Below are positions 54,590 to 62,779 of a stretch of DNA of 64,000 bases, one piece after another. This DNA is from an uncultured Parvularculaceae bacterium. GTDB taxonomy: Bacteria; Pseudomonadota; Alphaproteobacteria; Caulobacterales; Parvularculaceae. The number at the start of each line of letters is the position of its first letter. Position 1 is the first letter of the stretch. Both the position numbers and the translations under genes were made by a program. The notes under the pieces are model-generated. The model did not search any database. It was not told the origin of the DNA and saw nothing but the letters and a program-made list of their open reading frames with translations. Location: contig CAMYLZ010000007.1 in the NCBI GenBank assembly GCA_947259375.1, forward strand, positions 52,320 to 116,319. Direction: 5' to 3'.

Positions 54590-55722
54590 GACGGCTGTCG
54601 CGCCTTGATCAATCGCCCTTCGTTCGCCTGTGGTGGTCGATCGACCGGCCGAGCCTGGCGATCCTTGCGCTGATTATCGTCATTGGCTTTGTCGTCCTTA
54701 TGGCGGCGGGGCCGAGCGCAGCGGCGCGCATTAGCGGCATTAGCGAATTTCACTTTCCCATGCGCCAGATCATCTTTCTGGCGCCGACGCTGTTTTTGAT
54801 CATGGCGCTGGCGTTCTTGACGCCCTTGCAGGCCCGCCGGCTGGGCGTATTCATCTTTGTCGGCGCGCTTGTCGTCATGGCGCTGATCCTGGTTTTCGGC
54901 GGCGAAATAAACGGCGCCAAGCGCTGGATCTATTTCGCCGGATCGACGTTCCAGCCTTCGGAATTCGCAAAACCCGGCTTTGTGGTCACCGCCGCGTGGA
55001 TGCTGGCAGAGGGGGCGCGCGATCCCAAATTTCCCGGCAACGCGGTCGCCATGGGGCTTTACGTGATATTTGCGGGAATGCTTTTGTTGCAGCCCGATTT
55101 CGGGCAGTGGGCGCTCGTGACCGCTGTGTGGGCGTTGATGTTTTTCATCGCCGGCTTGAGCTGGTTGTGGATCGTCGCGTTGGGGATAGCCAGCATGGGC
55201 GCCATTACCGCGGGCTATTTGTTTTCAGACCATGTGGCGGCGCGGGTCGATGGCTTTTTAAAGCCCGGCGCCAATGAAACATATCAGGTCGACCGCGCGG
55301 TGGAGACCATAGCCAATGGCGGGCTGATCGGGCGCGGCGATGCGGCGGCGATCAAGGGCACGCTGCCCGATGCGCATACGGACTTTATTTTCGCCGTCGC
55401 CGGCGAGGAATTCGGTTTCATGGTGACGGTGTTCATTATCGGCCTTTTCGCGATGTTTACATTGCGGGTGATGAGCGTCGCGGCGGGGCTGAAATCGGTA
55501 TTCGCGCAATGCGCCGTAACCGGGCTTGCCGCCTTGATCGGTGCACAGGCGATTATCAATATTGGCGTTTCCTTGCGCGCCCTGCCGGCGAAGGGGATGA
55601 CGCTGCCTTTCATCTCTTACGGCGGCTCGTCGCTTTTGGCGACCGGGCTTACGGTCGGCCTTATTTTCGCCCTGACGCGCACGCAACAGGGGGTTTTTAG
55701 CCGCAAGGACATTATGCCGTGA
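54586..55722 (+). CDS. ftsW: Septal peptidoglycan glycosyltransferase FtsW
   Basis: SEDS-family polymerase that works with FtsI at the division site. 378 residues, about ten helices. Motifs include NGAKRWIYFAGSTFQPSEFAKP, LLLQPDFGQWALV, TDFIFAVAGEEFGF and the terminal LPFISYGGSSLLATGLTVGLIFALTR. The start is GTG with GGAG seven bases before. It overlaps murD and murG by 4 bases each. Confidence 0.96.
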   Translation: MRRLSRLDQSPFVRLWWSIDRPSLAILALIIVIGFVVLMAAGPSAAARISGISEFHFPMRQIIFLAPTLFLIMALAFLTPLQARRLGVFIFVGALVVMALILVFGGEINGAKRWIYFAGSTFQPSEFAKPGFVVTAAWMLAEGARDPKFPGNAVAMGLYVIFAGMLLLQPDFGQWALVTAVWALMFFIAGLSWLWIVALGIASMGAITAGYLFSDHVAARVDGFLKPGANETYQVDRAVETIANGGLIGRGDAAAIKGTLPDAHTDFIFAVAGEEFGFMVTVFIIGLFAMFTLRVMSVAAGLKSVFAQCAVTGLAALIGAQAIINIGVSLRALPAKGMTLPFISYGGSSLLATGLTVGLIFALTRTQQGVFSRKDIMP

Positions 55723-56819
55723 GTATAGATGGACCGATCGCGCTCGCCGCCGGGGGAACCGGCGGGCATCTGTTCCCGGCCGAAGCGCTGGCGCAGGAGT
55801 TGCGCCGGCGCGGGCGGCGGGTGCTGCTCGTCACCGATGCGCGCGGCGCCCGTTATGCGAAGGATTTTCCGGCGGATGAGCGTTTCGAGATTTCCGCCGC
55901 GACGCCTTCCATTGGCGGACCGGTCGCGAAAGCCGCTGCGGCGGTTTCCATCGCCGGCGGGCTCATTACTTCATTGCGGGAATTCAAAAAACGCCGGCCG
56001 CAGGCGGCGGTGGGCTTTGGCGGTTATCCGTCTCTGCCCGCCATGAAGGCGGCGGCGTTGATGGGTGTTCCATATGGCGTGCACGAACAAAACGGCGTGC
56101 TCGGCCGCGCCAACCGCCTGCTTGTCAAAGGCGCGCATTTCATCGCCCATGCATTCCCGGTGCTGGAGAAACTGCCAAAGGGCGTCGCCGCCATTGAAGT
56201 CGGCAATCCGGTGCGCGACGCGGTTGCGGCGCGTTCCGGCGCCGAATATCCTTCTCTTGAGGGCGATATCAACCTTCTTATTTTTGGCGGTTCGCAAGGT
56301 GCGAGCCTTTTCTCCGAGGCGCCGGTGGAGGCGATCGCCGGCTTGCCGGATGGTTTGCGTCAGCGTCTTTGCGTGGTTCACCAGGCGCGCGAAACGGAGC
56401 TGGATGCGGTCCGCGCCGCCTATGCCCGGTCCGGCGTACGTGCGGAAGTCGCCCCGTTTTTCGCCGATTTGCCCGCGCGCATGGCGGCGGCGCATCTGGT
56501 AATTTCGCGCGCCGGGGCATCCACGGTGACCGAGCTTGCCGCGATCGGCCGCCCGTCGATCCTCGTGCCGCTGGCCATCGCCATGGACGATCACCAGACC
56601 GGCAATGCGCGGACGCTGAAAGACAGGAATGCCGCCGTGATTTTGCCGGAAAAAGAGTTTAACCAATATGCGCTGGCCGCGCCGCTCGAAGCGCTGCTCG
56701 CCAATCCTGCGCGGCTCAAATCGATGGCCGAGGCTGCAAGGGGGGCGGTCAAATCCGGCGCGGCCGCGCGGCTCGCCGACCTGGTGGAAGGCATTGTCGC
56801 CAAGCAAGAGGCGGCCTGA
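55719..56819 (+). CDS. murG: UDP-GlcNAc:lipid I GlcNAc transferase
   Basis: Converts lipid I to lipid II on the inner face of the membrane. 366 residues. The GGTGGHLFPAEALAQEL loop, GFGGYPSLP, HEQNGVLGRANRLL, the UDP-binding ISRAGASTVTELAAIGRPSILVPLAIAMDDHQTGNA and NARTL motifs are intact. Start is GTG with AAGGA about nine bases upstream. It precedes murC by 10 bases. Confidence 0.97.
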   Translation: MSIDGPIALAAGGTGGHLFPAEALAQELRRRGRRVLLVTDARGARYAKDFPADERFEISAATPSIGGPVAKAAAAVSIAGGLITSLREFKKRRPQAAVGFGGYPSLPAMKAAALMGVPYGVHEQNGVLGRANRLLVKGAHFIAHAFPVLEKLPKGVAAIEVGNPVRDAVAARSGAEYPSLEGDINLLIFGGSQGASLFSEAPVEAIAGLPDGLRQRLCVVHQARETELDAVRAAYARSGVRAEVAPFFADLPARMAAAHLVISRAGASTVTELAAIGRPSILVPLAIAMDDHQTGNARTLKDRNAAVILPEKEFNQYALAAPLEALLANPARLKSMAEAARGAVKSGAAARLADLVEGIVAKQEAA

Positions 56820-56829
56820 GTAAAAAAAT

Positions 56830-58281
56830 ATGACGGATAAAGAACAGTTTTCGAAAATCGATCCGCCGGAGATCAAGGTGCGTTTGCCGTTCGGCGCGGG
56901 CGTCGTGCATTTTGTCGGCATTGGCGGCATCGGCATGAGCGGCATCGCCGACGTGATGCGCAATCTCGGCTATGAGGTGCGCGGCTCCGATGTCGCCGAC
57001 GGGCCAAATGTCCAGCGCTTGCGCGACAAGGGCGTGCCGATAGTCATCGGTCACAGCCCCGACAATGTGGAAGGCGCGGATGCGGTGATCATTTCAACCG
57101 CGATCGGCCGCGATAATCCGGAAGTCGCCGCCGCCCGCGCGCGCCACATTCCGGTGGTCAAGCGCGCGGACATGCTGGCCGAGCTGATGCGCCTTAAATG
57201 GACCGTGTCGGTCGCCGGCACCCACGGCAAGACGACGACGACGACCATGGTCGCGGCGCTGCTTGATGAGGCAAAGCTCGACCCGACGGTGATCAATGGC
57301 GGGGTCATCAACGCTTACGGCGCCAATGCGCGGATCGGCGAGGGCGACTGGATGGTGGTCGAGGCCGATGAAAGCGACGGCACCTTCATTCGCCTGCCGA
57401 CGACTGTCGCCATTGTCACCAATATCGACCCGGAACATCTCGATCACTGGGGCGGGTTCGAAGCCTTGCGCAGTGCGTTCGACAATTTCATTGAAAACAC
57501 GCCGTTTTACGGTTTCGGCGTCGTCTGTCTTGACCATCCGGAAGTGCAGGCGCTTGTGGGACGCGTCACCGACCGGCGGCTCATTACCTACGGAGTCAAT
57601 CCGCAGGCGGATGTTCGCGCGGCGAATATCCGTTTTGAGGACGGCATATCGGTCTATGACATCATCTTCCGCGAGCGCGGCAAGGAAGTCGGCCGTATCG
57701 ATAATGTGCGCTTGCCCATGCCGGGCGCCCACAATGTCCTCAATTCGCTGCCGGCCGCCATTGTCGCCAAGCGGCTTGGCGCTTCCGATGAAGAGATCAA
57801 GTCGGGCTTTGCGAAATTCGCCGGCGTCAAGCGGCGCTTCTCTCCGGCGGGGGAGTGGAAGGGCGTCAAGATCATCGACGATTACGGCCACCACCCGGCG
57901 GAGATCGCGGCGGTCCTGCGCGCTGCGCGCAATATTGCGGATGGCCGCGTCTTCGCGGTGGTGCAGCCGCATCGATATTCGCGGCTCAAAAACCTGTTCG
58001 ATGATTTCTGCGCCTGCCTCAACGAAGCGGATGTGGCGTTGATCGCCGATGTGGCCCCGGCGGGCGAAGCGCCGATCGAGGGTTTTGACCGCGATGCGCT
58101 TGTCGCCGGTCTCGAAGGTCACGGCCATCGCGACGCCCGCGCGCTTAAAAGCTTTGGCGACCTGCCGGGCATTATCGGGACGGAAGCCGAGCCGGGCGAT
58201 TATGTCATCTGCCTTGGCGCCGGCGACATCACCAGGCACGCAAACGCGCTGGCGGGCGAGCTTGGAAAGATAGAGAAGTAG
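56830..58281 (+). CDS. murC: UDP-MurNAc--L-Ala ligase
   Basis: First amino-acid ligase of the muramyl peptide. 483 residues: [17 protein letters not shown]-loop [41 protein letters not shown], and [18 protein letters not shown]. It ends 157 bases before murB, the largest gap inside the cluster, which is filled by a hairpin-rich repeat element. Confidence 0.97.
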   Translation: MTDKEQFSKIDPPEIKVRLPFGAGVVHFVGIGGIGMSGIADVMRNLGYEVRGSDVADGPNVQRLRDKGVPIVIGHSPDNVEGADAVIISTAIGRDNPEVAAARARHIPVVKRADMLAELMRLKWTVSVAGTHGKTTTTTMVAALLDEAKLDPTVINGGVINAYGANARIGEGDWMVVEADESDGTFIRLPTTVAIVTNIDPEHLDHWGGFEALRSAFDNFIENTPFYGFGVVCLDHPEVQALVGRVTDRRLITYGVNPQADVRAANIRFEDGISVYDIIFRERGKEVGRIDNVRLPMPGAHNVLNSLPAAIVAKRLGASDEEIKSGFAKFAGVKRRFSPAGEWKGVKIIDDYGHHPAEIAAVLRAARNIADGRVFAVVQPHRYSRLKNLFDDFCACLNEADVALIADVAPAGEAPIEGFDRDALVAGLEGHGHRDARALKSFGDLPGIIGTEAEPGDYVICLGAGDITRHANALAGELGKIEK

Positions 58282-58303
58282 GTTGCGTATTTTTGTTGCT
58301 CAC

Positions 58304-58436
58304 ACCCCCTTCGACCCACGCTTGGCAGCGTGGGCCACTTCCTCCGTGAACGGGGGAAGAATGGGTTCCTGCAGGGTGTTACGTGAATTCCTCCCCCGCT
58401 GGCGGGGGAGGTGTCCGCGAAGCGGACGGAGGGGGT
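58304..58436. repeat. 133-bp composite palindromic (REP-like) element
   Basis: Four hairpins in a row: CCCACGC/GCGTGGG (58315-58334), CTTCCTCCG/CGGGGGAAG (58338-58359), CCTCCCCCGC/GCGGGGGAGG (58390-58411) and GTCCGC/GCGGAC (58413-58427). Ends are inverted (ACCCCCT at 58304-58310, AGGGGGT at 58430-58436). The style matches intergenic palindromic elements known from alphaproteobacteria. Its right end forms the GGAGGGGG ribosome site of murB. Confidence 0.8.
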
Positions 58437-58438
58437 AA

Positions 58439-59368
58439 GTGGCGAAAATAGACGTTTCAAACCTCCCACCCGTTCGCGGCAAATATGTCGAAAACGCGGA
58501 CCTGTCCGCGCTCACCTGGTTTCGCGTGGGCGGCTTTGCGGATGTTCTGTTTTCGCCGGCCGATGAGGAAGACCTCGCGACGTTCCTGAAAAACACGCCG
58601 GAAAAGATCCCGGTCTTCGTCATGGGCGTCGGGTCCAACTTGCTCGTGCGCGACGGCGGCGTCAGGGGCGTTGTCATTCGCCTCGGCTCGCCCTTCCGGC
58701 AGGTGCATGTGGAGGGAATGCGCGTTTCCGCTGGCGCTGGCGCGATCGATGCGCAAGTTGCAAAAGCGGCGGCGCGGGGCGGCGTCGCGGGTCTTGAGTT
58801 TTTTCGAGGCGTGCCGGGAACCATCGGCGGCGCAGTGCGGATGAATGCCGGCGCCTATGGCGGCGAGGTAAAGGACGTGCTGGTCGAGGCGCTCGCTTAT
58901 GACCGGCAGGGCGAACGACATGTTCTCGCCAATGCCGATCTAGGCTTTTCCTATCGCCACAGCGAAGCGCCTGACGATTACATTTTTACGAGCGCATGTT
59001 TTCAAGGCCGCCCGGATGAGCCTGATCTTATTCTGGCGCGGATGGACAAGATTAGCGCCGAGCGTGAAGCCGCGCAGCCGATCCGCGAGCGCACCGGCGG
59101 GTCGACTTTCGCCAATCCCGAGCCGGAAAAATCAGAAGGCCGCAAAGCCTGGCAACTTATCGACGAAATTGGCGGGCGCGGACGCGTTGTCGGCGATGCG
59201 CAAGTCTCCGAGCGCCATTGCAATTTCATAATCAATCGCGGCGACGCGACGGCGGCGGATCTTGAAGAGTTAATAGAGTCGCTAAGGCGGGACGTTAAGG
59301 CCGAGCTTGGCGTAGCGCTGCGTTGGGAGATCAGGCGCATAGGCGAGGCATTAGGCAGTAGCGAGTAG
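58439..59368 (+). CDS. murB: UDP-N-acetylenolpyruvoylglucosamine reductase
   Basis: Reduces UDP-GlcNAc-enolpyruvate to UDP-MurNAc with FAD and NADPH. 309 residues: TWFRVGGFADVLFSP, GVGSNLLVRDGGVRGVVIRL, FFRGVPGTIGGAVRMNAGAYGGE, and the C-terminal NFIINRGDATAADLEELIE. Catalytic Ser and Tyr regions are visible (RTGGSTFANPE; FSYRHSE). Start is GTG directly behind GGAGGGGG from the repeat element. The last codons (GEALGSSE then TAG) lie in a 7-bp tandem repeat. Confidence 0.95.
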   Translation: MAKIDVSNLPPVRGKYVENADLSALTWFRVGGFADVLFSPADEEDLATFLKNTPEKIPVFVMGVGSNLLVRDGGVRGVVIRLGSPFRQVHVEGMRVSAGAGAIDAQVAKAAARGGVAGLEFFRGVPGTIGGAVRMNAGAYGGEVKDVLVEALAYDRQGERHVLANADLGFSYRHSEAPDDYIFTSACFQGRPDEPDLILARMDKISAEREAAQPIRERTGGSTFANPEPEKSEGRKAWQLIDEIGGRGRVVGDAQVSERHCNFIINRGDATAADLEELIESLRRDVKAELGVALRWEIRRIGEALGSSE

Positions 59369-59374
59369 GCAATA
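59347..59374. repeat. Heptamer array (GGCANTA)4 at the murB 3' end
   Basis: Four 7-bp units GGCATTA, GGCAGTA, GCGAGTA, GGCAATA overlap the last codons and stop of murB. They face an inverted array in front of ddl; 23 of 29 bases pair. Confidence 0.7.
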
Positions 59375-59475
59375 GTGAAATTCACAAAGCACCGCGCGGT
59401 TTTAGAGCGTAAACAAATTCTTAATGAGCGGGATGTTTCCTTGAATGCGATTCATTGCCGAAACGGCCATATTCC

Positions 59476-59503
59476 TATTGCCTACTGCCGAGTGGCTATT
59501 GCC
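59476..59503. repeat. Inverted heptamer array before ddl
   Basis: TATTGCC, TACTGCC, GAGTGGC, TATTGCC: the reverse complement of the murB-end array, 101 bases away and ending two bases before the ddl ATG. It occupies the place where a ribosome binding site is expected; none is visible. Confidence 0.7.
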
Positions 59504-59505
59504 TT

Positions 59506-60432
59506 ATGATCAGACGATACAACCGCATCGCAGTTCTGAAAGGCGGCTGGTCGCCGGAGCGGGAGATTTCGCTTGTCTCCGGCGCGGCAGCGGCCAGGGC
59601 GCTGAACGAAGCCGGCTATGACGCCTTTGAGATCGACGTAGACCGCGATCTCGCCGCGCGTCTTGCTGACGCCAAACCGGAGGCCGTGTTCAACGCACTG
59701 CACGGCCAGTGGGGCGAGGATGGTTGCGTGCAAGGGCTGCTCGAAGTGATGGGCGTTCCCTACACCCATTCCGGCGTGCTGGCGTCATCGCTCGCCATGG
59801 ACAAACAGCGCGCCAAGGCGGTGTTTGAAGACGCGAAGATCCCATCGCCGGATGGCGTGATCGTTTCGCGCGCCGAGGCCGCCGGCGGCGCCGTCATGCC
59901 GGCGCCTTACGTGATCAAGCCGAACGCGCAAGGCTCTTCGGTCGGCGTCTTTATCATTCGCGAAGGGGATAATCGTCCGCCAGCGGAATTAACGGCGAAG
60001 GAATGGTCGCTGGGCGAGGACGTGCTGGTTGAAAAATTTATTCCCGGCCGCGAGTTGACGGTGACGGTGATGGGCGATCGCGCGCTTTGCGTGACGGAGA
60101 TCACGACCTCGTTGGCCTTTTATGACTATGAGGCGAAATACGCCGCTGGCGGTTCGCGGCATGTGCTGCCGGCCGACCTTCCGGCTGAGATTACCGAACG
60201 CTGTCTCGATCTCGCCTTGCGCGCGCATCAATCGCTTGGCTGTCGCGGGTTGTCGCGCGCTGATTTCCGCTATGACGAAACGGCGGCGGGCGAGAAAGTC
60301 TATTGTCTTGAAGTCAACACGCAGCCGGGCCTGACGCCGACATCGCTGTCGCCGGAACAGGCGGCGCATTTGGGAATTACCTTTCCCGAACTTTGCGCGT
60401 GGATCGTGGAGGACGCCTCATGCCAAAGGTAA
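59506..60432 (+). CDS. ddl: D-alanine--D-alanine ligase
   Basis: Makes D-Ala-D-Ala for MurF. 308 residues: [33 protein letters not shown], the [22 protein letters not shown] motif, [32 protein letters not shown] at the end. The ATG used follows the heptamer array without a recognisable ribosome site; the open frame continues 17 codons upstream but with no family similarity. It overlaps ftsQ by 13 bases. Confidence 0.96.
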   Translation: MIRRYNRIAVLKGGWSPEREISLVSGAAAARALNEAGYDAFEIDVDRDLAARLADAKPEAVFNALHGQWGEDGCVQGLLEVMGVPYTHSGVLASSLAMDKQRAKAVFEDAKIPSPDGVIVSRAEAAGGAVMPAPYVIKPNAQGSSVGVFIIREGDNRPPAELTAKEWSLGEDVLVEKFIPGRELTVTVMGDRALCVTEITTSLAFYDYEAKYAAGGSRHVLPADLPAEITERCLDLALRAHQSLGCRGLSRADFRYDETAAGEKVYCLEVNTQPGLTPTSLSPEQAAHLGITFPELCAWIVEDASCQR

Positions 60433-61325
60433 AGAAAAAAACGACCCGCAAATCTTCGCGTGCAAAGCCCGCCCGGAAAAAGCCCGCGCAAAAGCGGCGC
60501 AGCCAGAAAAACCAGCCGGGTTTTTTCGAGCGCGTTCGCGAGGCCGGGGCGCGGGCTTCCTATGCGGCGATCGCCGCAATGGGGCTGCTGGCGGTCATTG
60601 CCGTCGGGCTGTTATGGGCGGGCGGCTATTTCGGGCTGGCTGGTGAAAAGATCAACCGCTTTGCCGGCGCAAGGGCGGTCGCCGCGGGTCTTGAAATCGA
60701 ACGCGTGACCGCGCGCGGCGTCAGCCAGGCGAGCGACCGCGAAATCCTCGACGCTGTCGGCCCGGTGATCGGTACGTCGATCCTGCATTTCGACGCTGAT
60801 CGCGCCCGGGCGGCGGTGGAGGAGATCGGCTGGGTGCGCTCGGCCGCCGTTTCGCGGCTGCTTCCGAACACCGTGCATGTTTCGTTGCGCGAGCGCGCGC
60901 CGGCCGCCGTGTGGCAGTTGTCGGGCGAGCTGCATCTTATTGATCAGGAGGGTGCGGTCATTCGCACCGTGAGCGCATTTGAATATGCAGACCTGCCGCT
61001 GATCGTCGGCGCCGGCGCGCCGGGCGCCGCAAGCGGCATGTTGCGCGCGCTGCAGGCCGAGCCGGTGCTCTGGGGGCGGGCGGCGGCGCTCATTCGCGTC
61101 AGCGACCGGCGCTGGAACCTGAAGACCAAGGAAGGCGTCGATATCAAGTTTCCGGAAGCCGGCGAGCGAGATGCGGTTCGTTATCTTGCGCGTTTGCAGG
61201 AAGAAATCATGCTGCTTGACGAGCCCCTCGAATATGTTGATCTTCGCAATCCGGAAAACTTCGTCTACAGACGAAAAGGCGGTGCGACGGGAGATGAGCC
61301 GCTTGGCCGGGTTCGAGATTTTTAA
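60420..61325 (+). CDS. ftsQ: Cell division protein FtsQ
   Basis: Divisome scaffold. 301 residues: a long basic cytoplasmic tail ([19 protein letters not shown]), one membrane helix ([22 protein letters not shown]), then the POTRA-like domain ([24 protein letters not shown]) and FtsQ domain ([29 protein letters not shown]). The ATG lies at 60420; it overlaps the ddl end. The sequence is typical of alphaproteobacterial FtsQ. Confidence 0.92.
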   Translation: MPKVKKKTTRKSSRAKPARKKPAQKRRSQKNQPGFFERVREAGARASYAAIAAMGLLAVIAVGLLWAGGYFGLAGEKINRFAGARAVAAGLEIERVTARGVSQASDREILDAVGPVIGTSILHFDADRARAAVEEIGWVRSAAVSRLLPNTVHVSLRERAPAAVWQLSGELHLIDQEGAVIRTVSAFEYADLPLIVGAGAPGAASGMLRALQAEPVLWGRAAALIRVSDRRWNLKTKEGVDIKFPEAGERDAVRYLARLQEEIMLLDEPLEYVDLRNPENFVYRRKGGATGDEPLGRVRDF

Positions 61326-61367
61326 CGGTTCGATAGACACCGAGTGCAATACATAAAGGGGCGCGAC

Positions 61368-62648
61368 GTGGCGCGGCTTCGCAAGAACGGTAAGCGTAAG
61401 AAGGACGATGCGCTGGCGGCGGCGCTCGATATCGGATCGTCGAAGGTCGCCTGTTTTATCGCGCGGATGACTCAGGAGGCGGAATTCGCGCCGCAGGCGG
61501 AAATCGTCGGCGTCGGCGTTTACGGGGCGCCGTCAAAGGGACGGGCGACGCCTGACGACATCGAGACGGGCATCCGAAACGCAGTCGAAGCCGCCGAACG
61601 CATGGCGGGCGAACAAGTGCGCCGTGTTATCGTCTCGGTGCCTGGCAAGCATTTGCGCTCGCGCCGCATCGGCGTCGATATTGAAATTACCGGCGGGATC
61701 GTCGCTCGCGAAGATGTCGACGACTCTCTTCATGAAGGCGCAAAAGCCGCGACGCCGCCCGACTGCGCGACGCTGCATGTCATGCCGACCGGTTACAAGG
61801 TTGATGGCGAGGACGGCTTCACGGACCCGATCGGATTTTCCGGCGCGGTCTTGTCGACGGAAATGTTTTCCGTCGGCGCCCGTCAGAGTTTTCTCGACAA
61901 CATGGCCGACCTGATAGAGCGTTGCGACCTTGAGGTCGACGAGTTTGTCGCCGCGCCATTCGCGGCGGCGGAGGCGGCGCTTTTTGACGACGAGAAAGAA
62001 CTTGGCGTCGTCCTTATCGATATTGGCGCGACATCGACCGACTTCGCGGTGTTCGATAATGGTGCGCTGGTGGCGTGCGGCGGCGTGCCGGTCGGCGGCA
62101 ATCATATCACGCGCGACATAGCGCAGATTTTCGGCGCGCCGCTCGCTCATGCGGAGCGGGCGAAGACGCTTTACGGGTCCGCGCTGATGGGGCCGGGGGA
62201 CGAACATCGCTTTGTCGACTTCCCGCAGCTCGGCGTCGCAGGCGAAACCGTGCGCGCGTCGCGCGCCGATGTGTGCGAGGTGATCCTGCCGCGCCTTGAA
62301 GAAATATTCGAACTTGTCGCAGAACAACTGCCGGATGATCCGATGCGCCGATCAGGGTTGCGCCGCGCCGTCCTGACCGGCGGCGGCAGTCTGCTGGTGG
62401 GGGCGCGAGAAATCGCCGAACGCACGCTTGCTATGAAAGGGCGCCTTGGCCGGCCGTCGGCCTATCCGGGCGCGCCCGAGGCGGCCGGCGGGCCGGGCTT
62501 TTCGGTTTGTGCAGGCCTCATCCAGAATTTTGCAAATTCAGGCGGCTATGGCGAAAACGGACTTGGCGTTTTGCGCCAATCACCTCATGCAAGCAAACAA
62601 CCGTCCGTACTCGGCGGGCTTGAGGCTTGGCTGCGGGCGAAATTTTAG
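61368..62648 (+). CDS. ftsA: Cell division protein FtsA
   Basis: Actin-like membrane tether of FtsZ. 426 residues: AALDIGSSKVACFIARM (phosphate 1), GGIVAREDVDDSLHEG (1C domain), VLIDIGATSTDFAVF (phosphate 2), LTGGGSLLVGAREIAE (adenosine), and a C-terminal amphipathic helix ending GGLEAWLRAKF. GTG at 61368 after AAGGGG is preferred; a GTG eight codons earlier (61344) is in frame but lacks a ribosome site. Confidence 0.95.
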   Translation: MARLRKNGKRKKDDALAAALDIGSSKVACFIARMTQEAEFAPQAEIVGVGVYGAPSKGRATPDDIETGIRNAVEAAERMAGEQVRRVIVSVPGKHLRSRRIGVDIEITGGIVAREDVDDSLHEGAKAATPPDCATLHVMPTGYKVDGEDGFTDPIGFSGAVLSTEMFSVGARQSFLDNMADLIERCDLEVDEFVAAPFAAAEAALFDDEKELGVVLIDIGATSTDFAVFDNGALVACGGVPVGGNHITRDIAQIFGAPLAHAERAKTLYGSALMGPGDEHRFVDFPQLGVAGETVRASRADVCEVILPRLEEIFELVAEQLPDDPMRRSGLRRAVLTGGGSLLVGAREIAERTLAMKGRLGRPSAYPGAPEAAGGPGFSVCAGLIQNFANSGGYGENGLGVLRQSPHASKQPSVLGGLEAWLRAKF

Positions 62649-62664
62649 GGAATTCATTAACTCG

Positions 62665-62680
62665 TTAAGGGCGCGTTAAC
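62665..62680 (+). promoter_or_regulatory. CtrA-binding box upstream of ftsZ
   Basis: TTAA-gggcgcg-TTAAC, an exact TTAA-N7-TTAA(C) match, 100 bases before the ftsZ ATG. A further TTAA at 62657-62660 sits one turn upstream. ctrA itself is in this window, so direct control of ftsZ by CtrA is plausible. Confidence 0.8.
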
Positions 62681-62701
62681 CTTTTGGAAAGGGTTCTGAA
62701 C

Positions 62702-62706
62702 GATTC
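62702..62706. promoter_or_regulatory. GANTC (CcrM) methylation site in the ftsZ leader
   Basis: GATTC, in CGATTCTTTAACG, 22 bases downstream of the CtrA box and 74 bases before the ATG. GANTC is the target of the alphaproteobacterial CcrM methylase, which with GcrA affects ftsZ transcription in Caulobacter. A single 5-base match is weak on its own. Confidence 0.45.
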
Positions 62707-62779
62707 TTTAACGAATGAATTCGCCAACGGGGTTTTAATCGGGGCGGCCCACCTCCATTGCGCATAACCGGAGATATTC

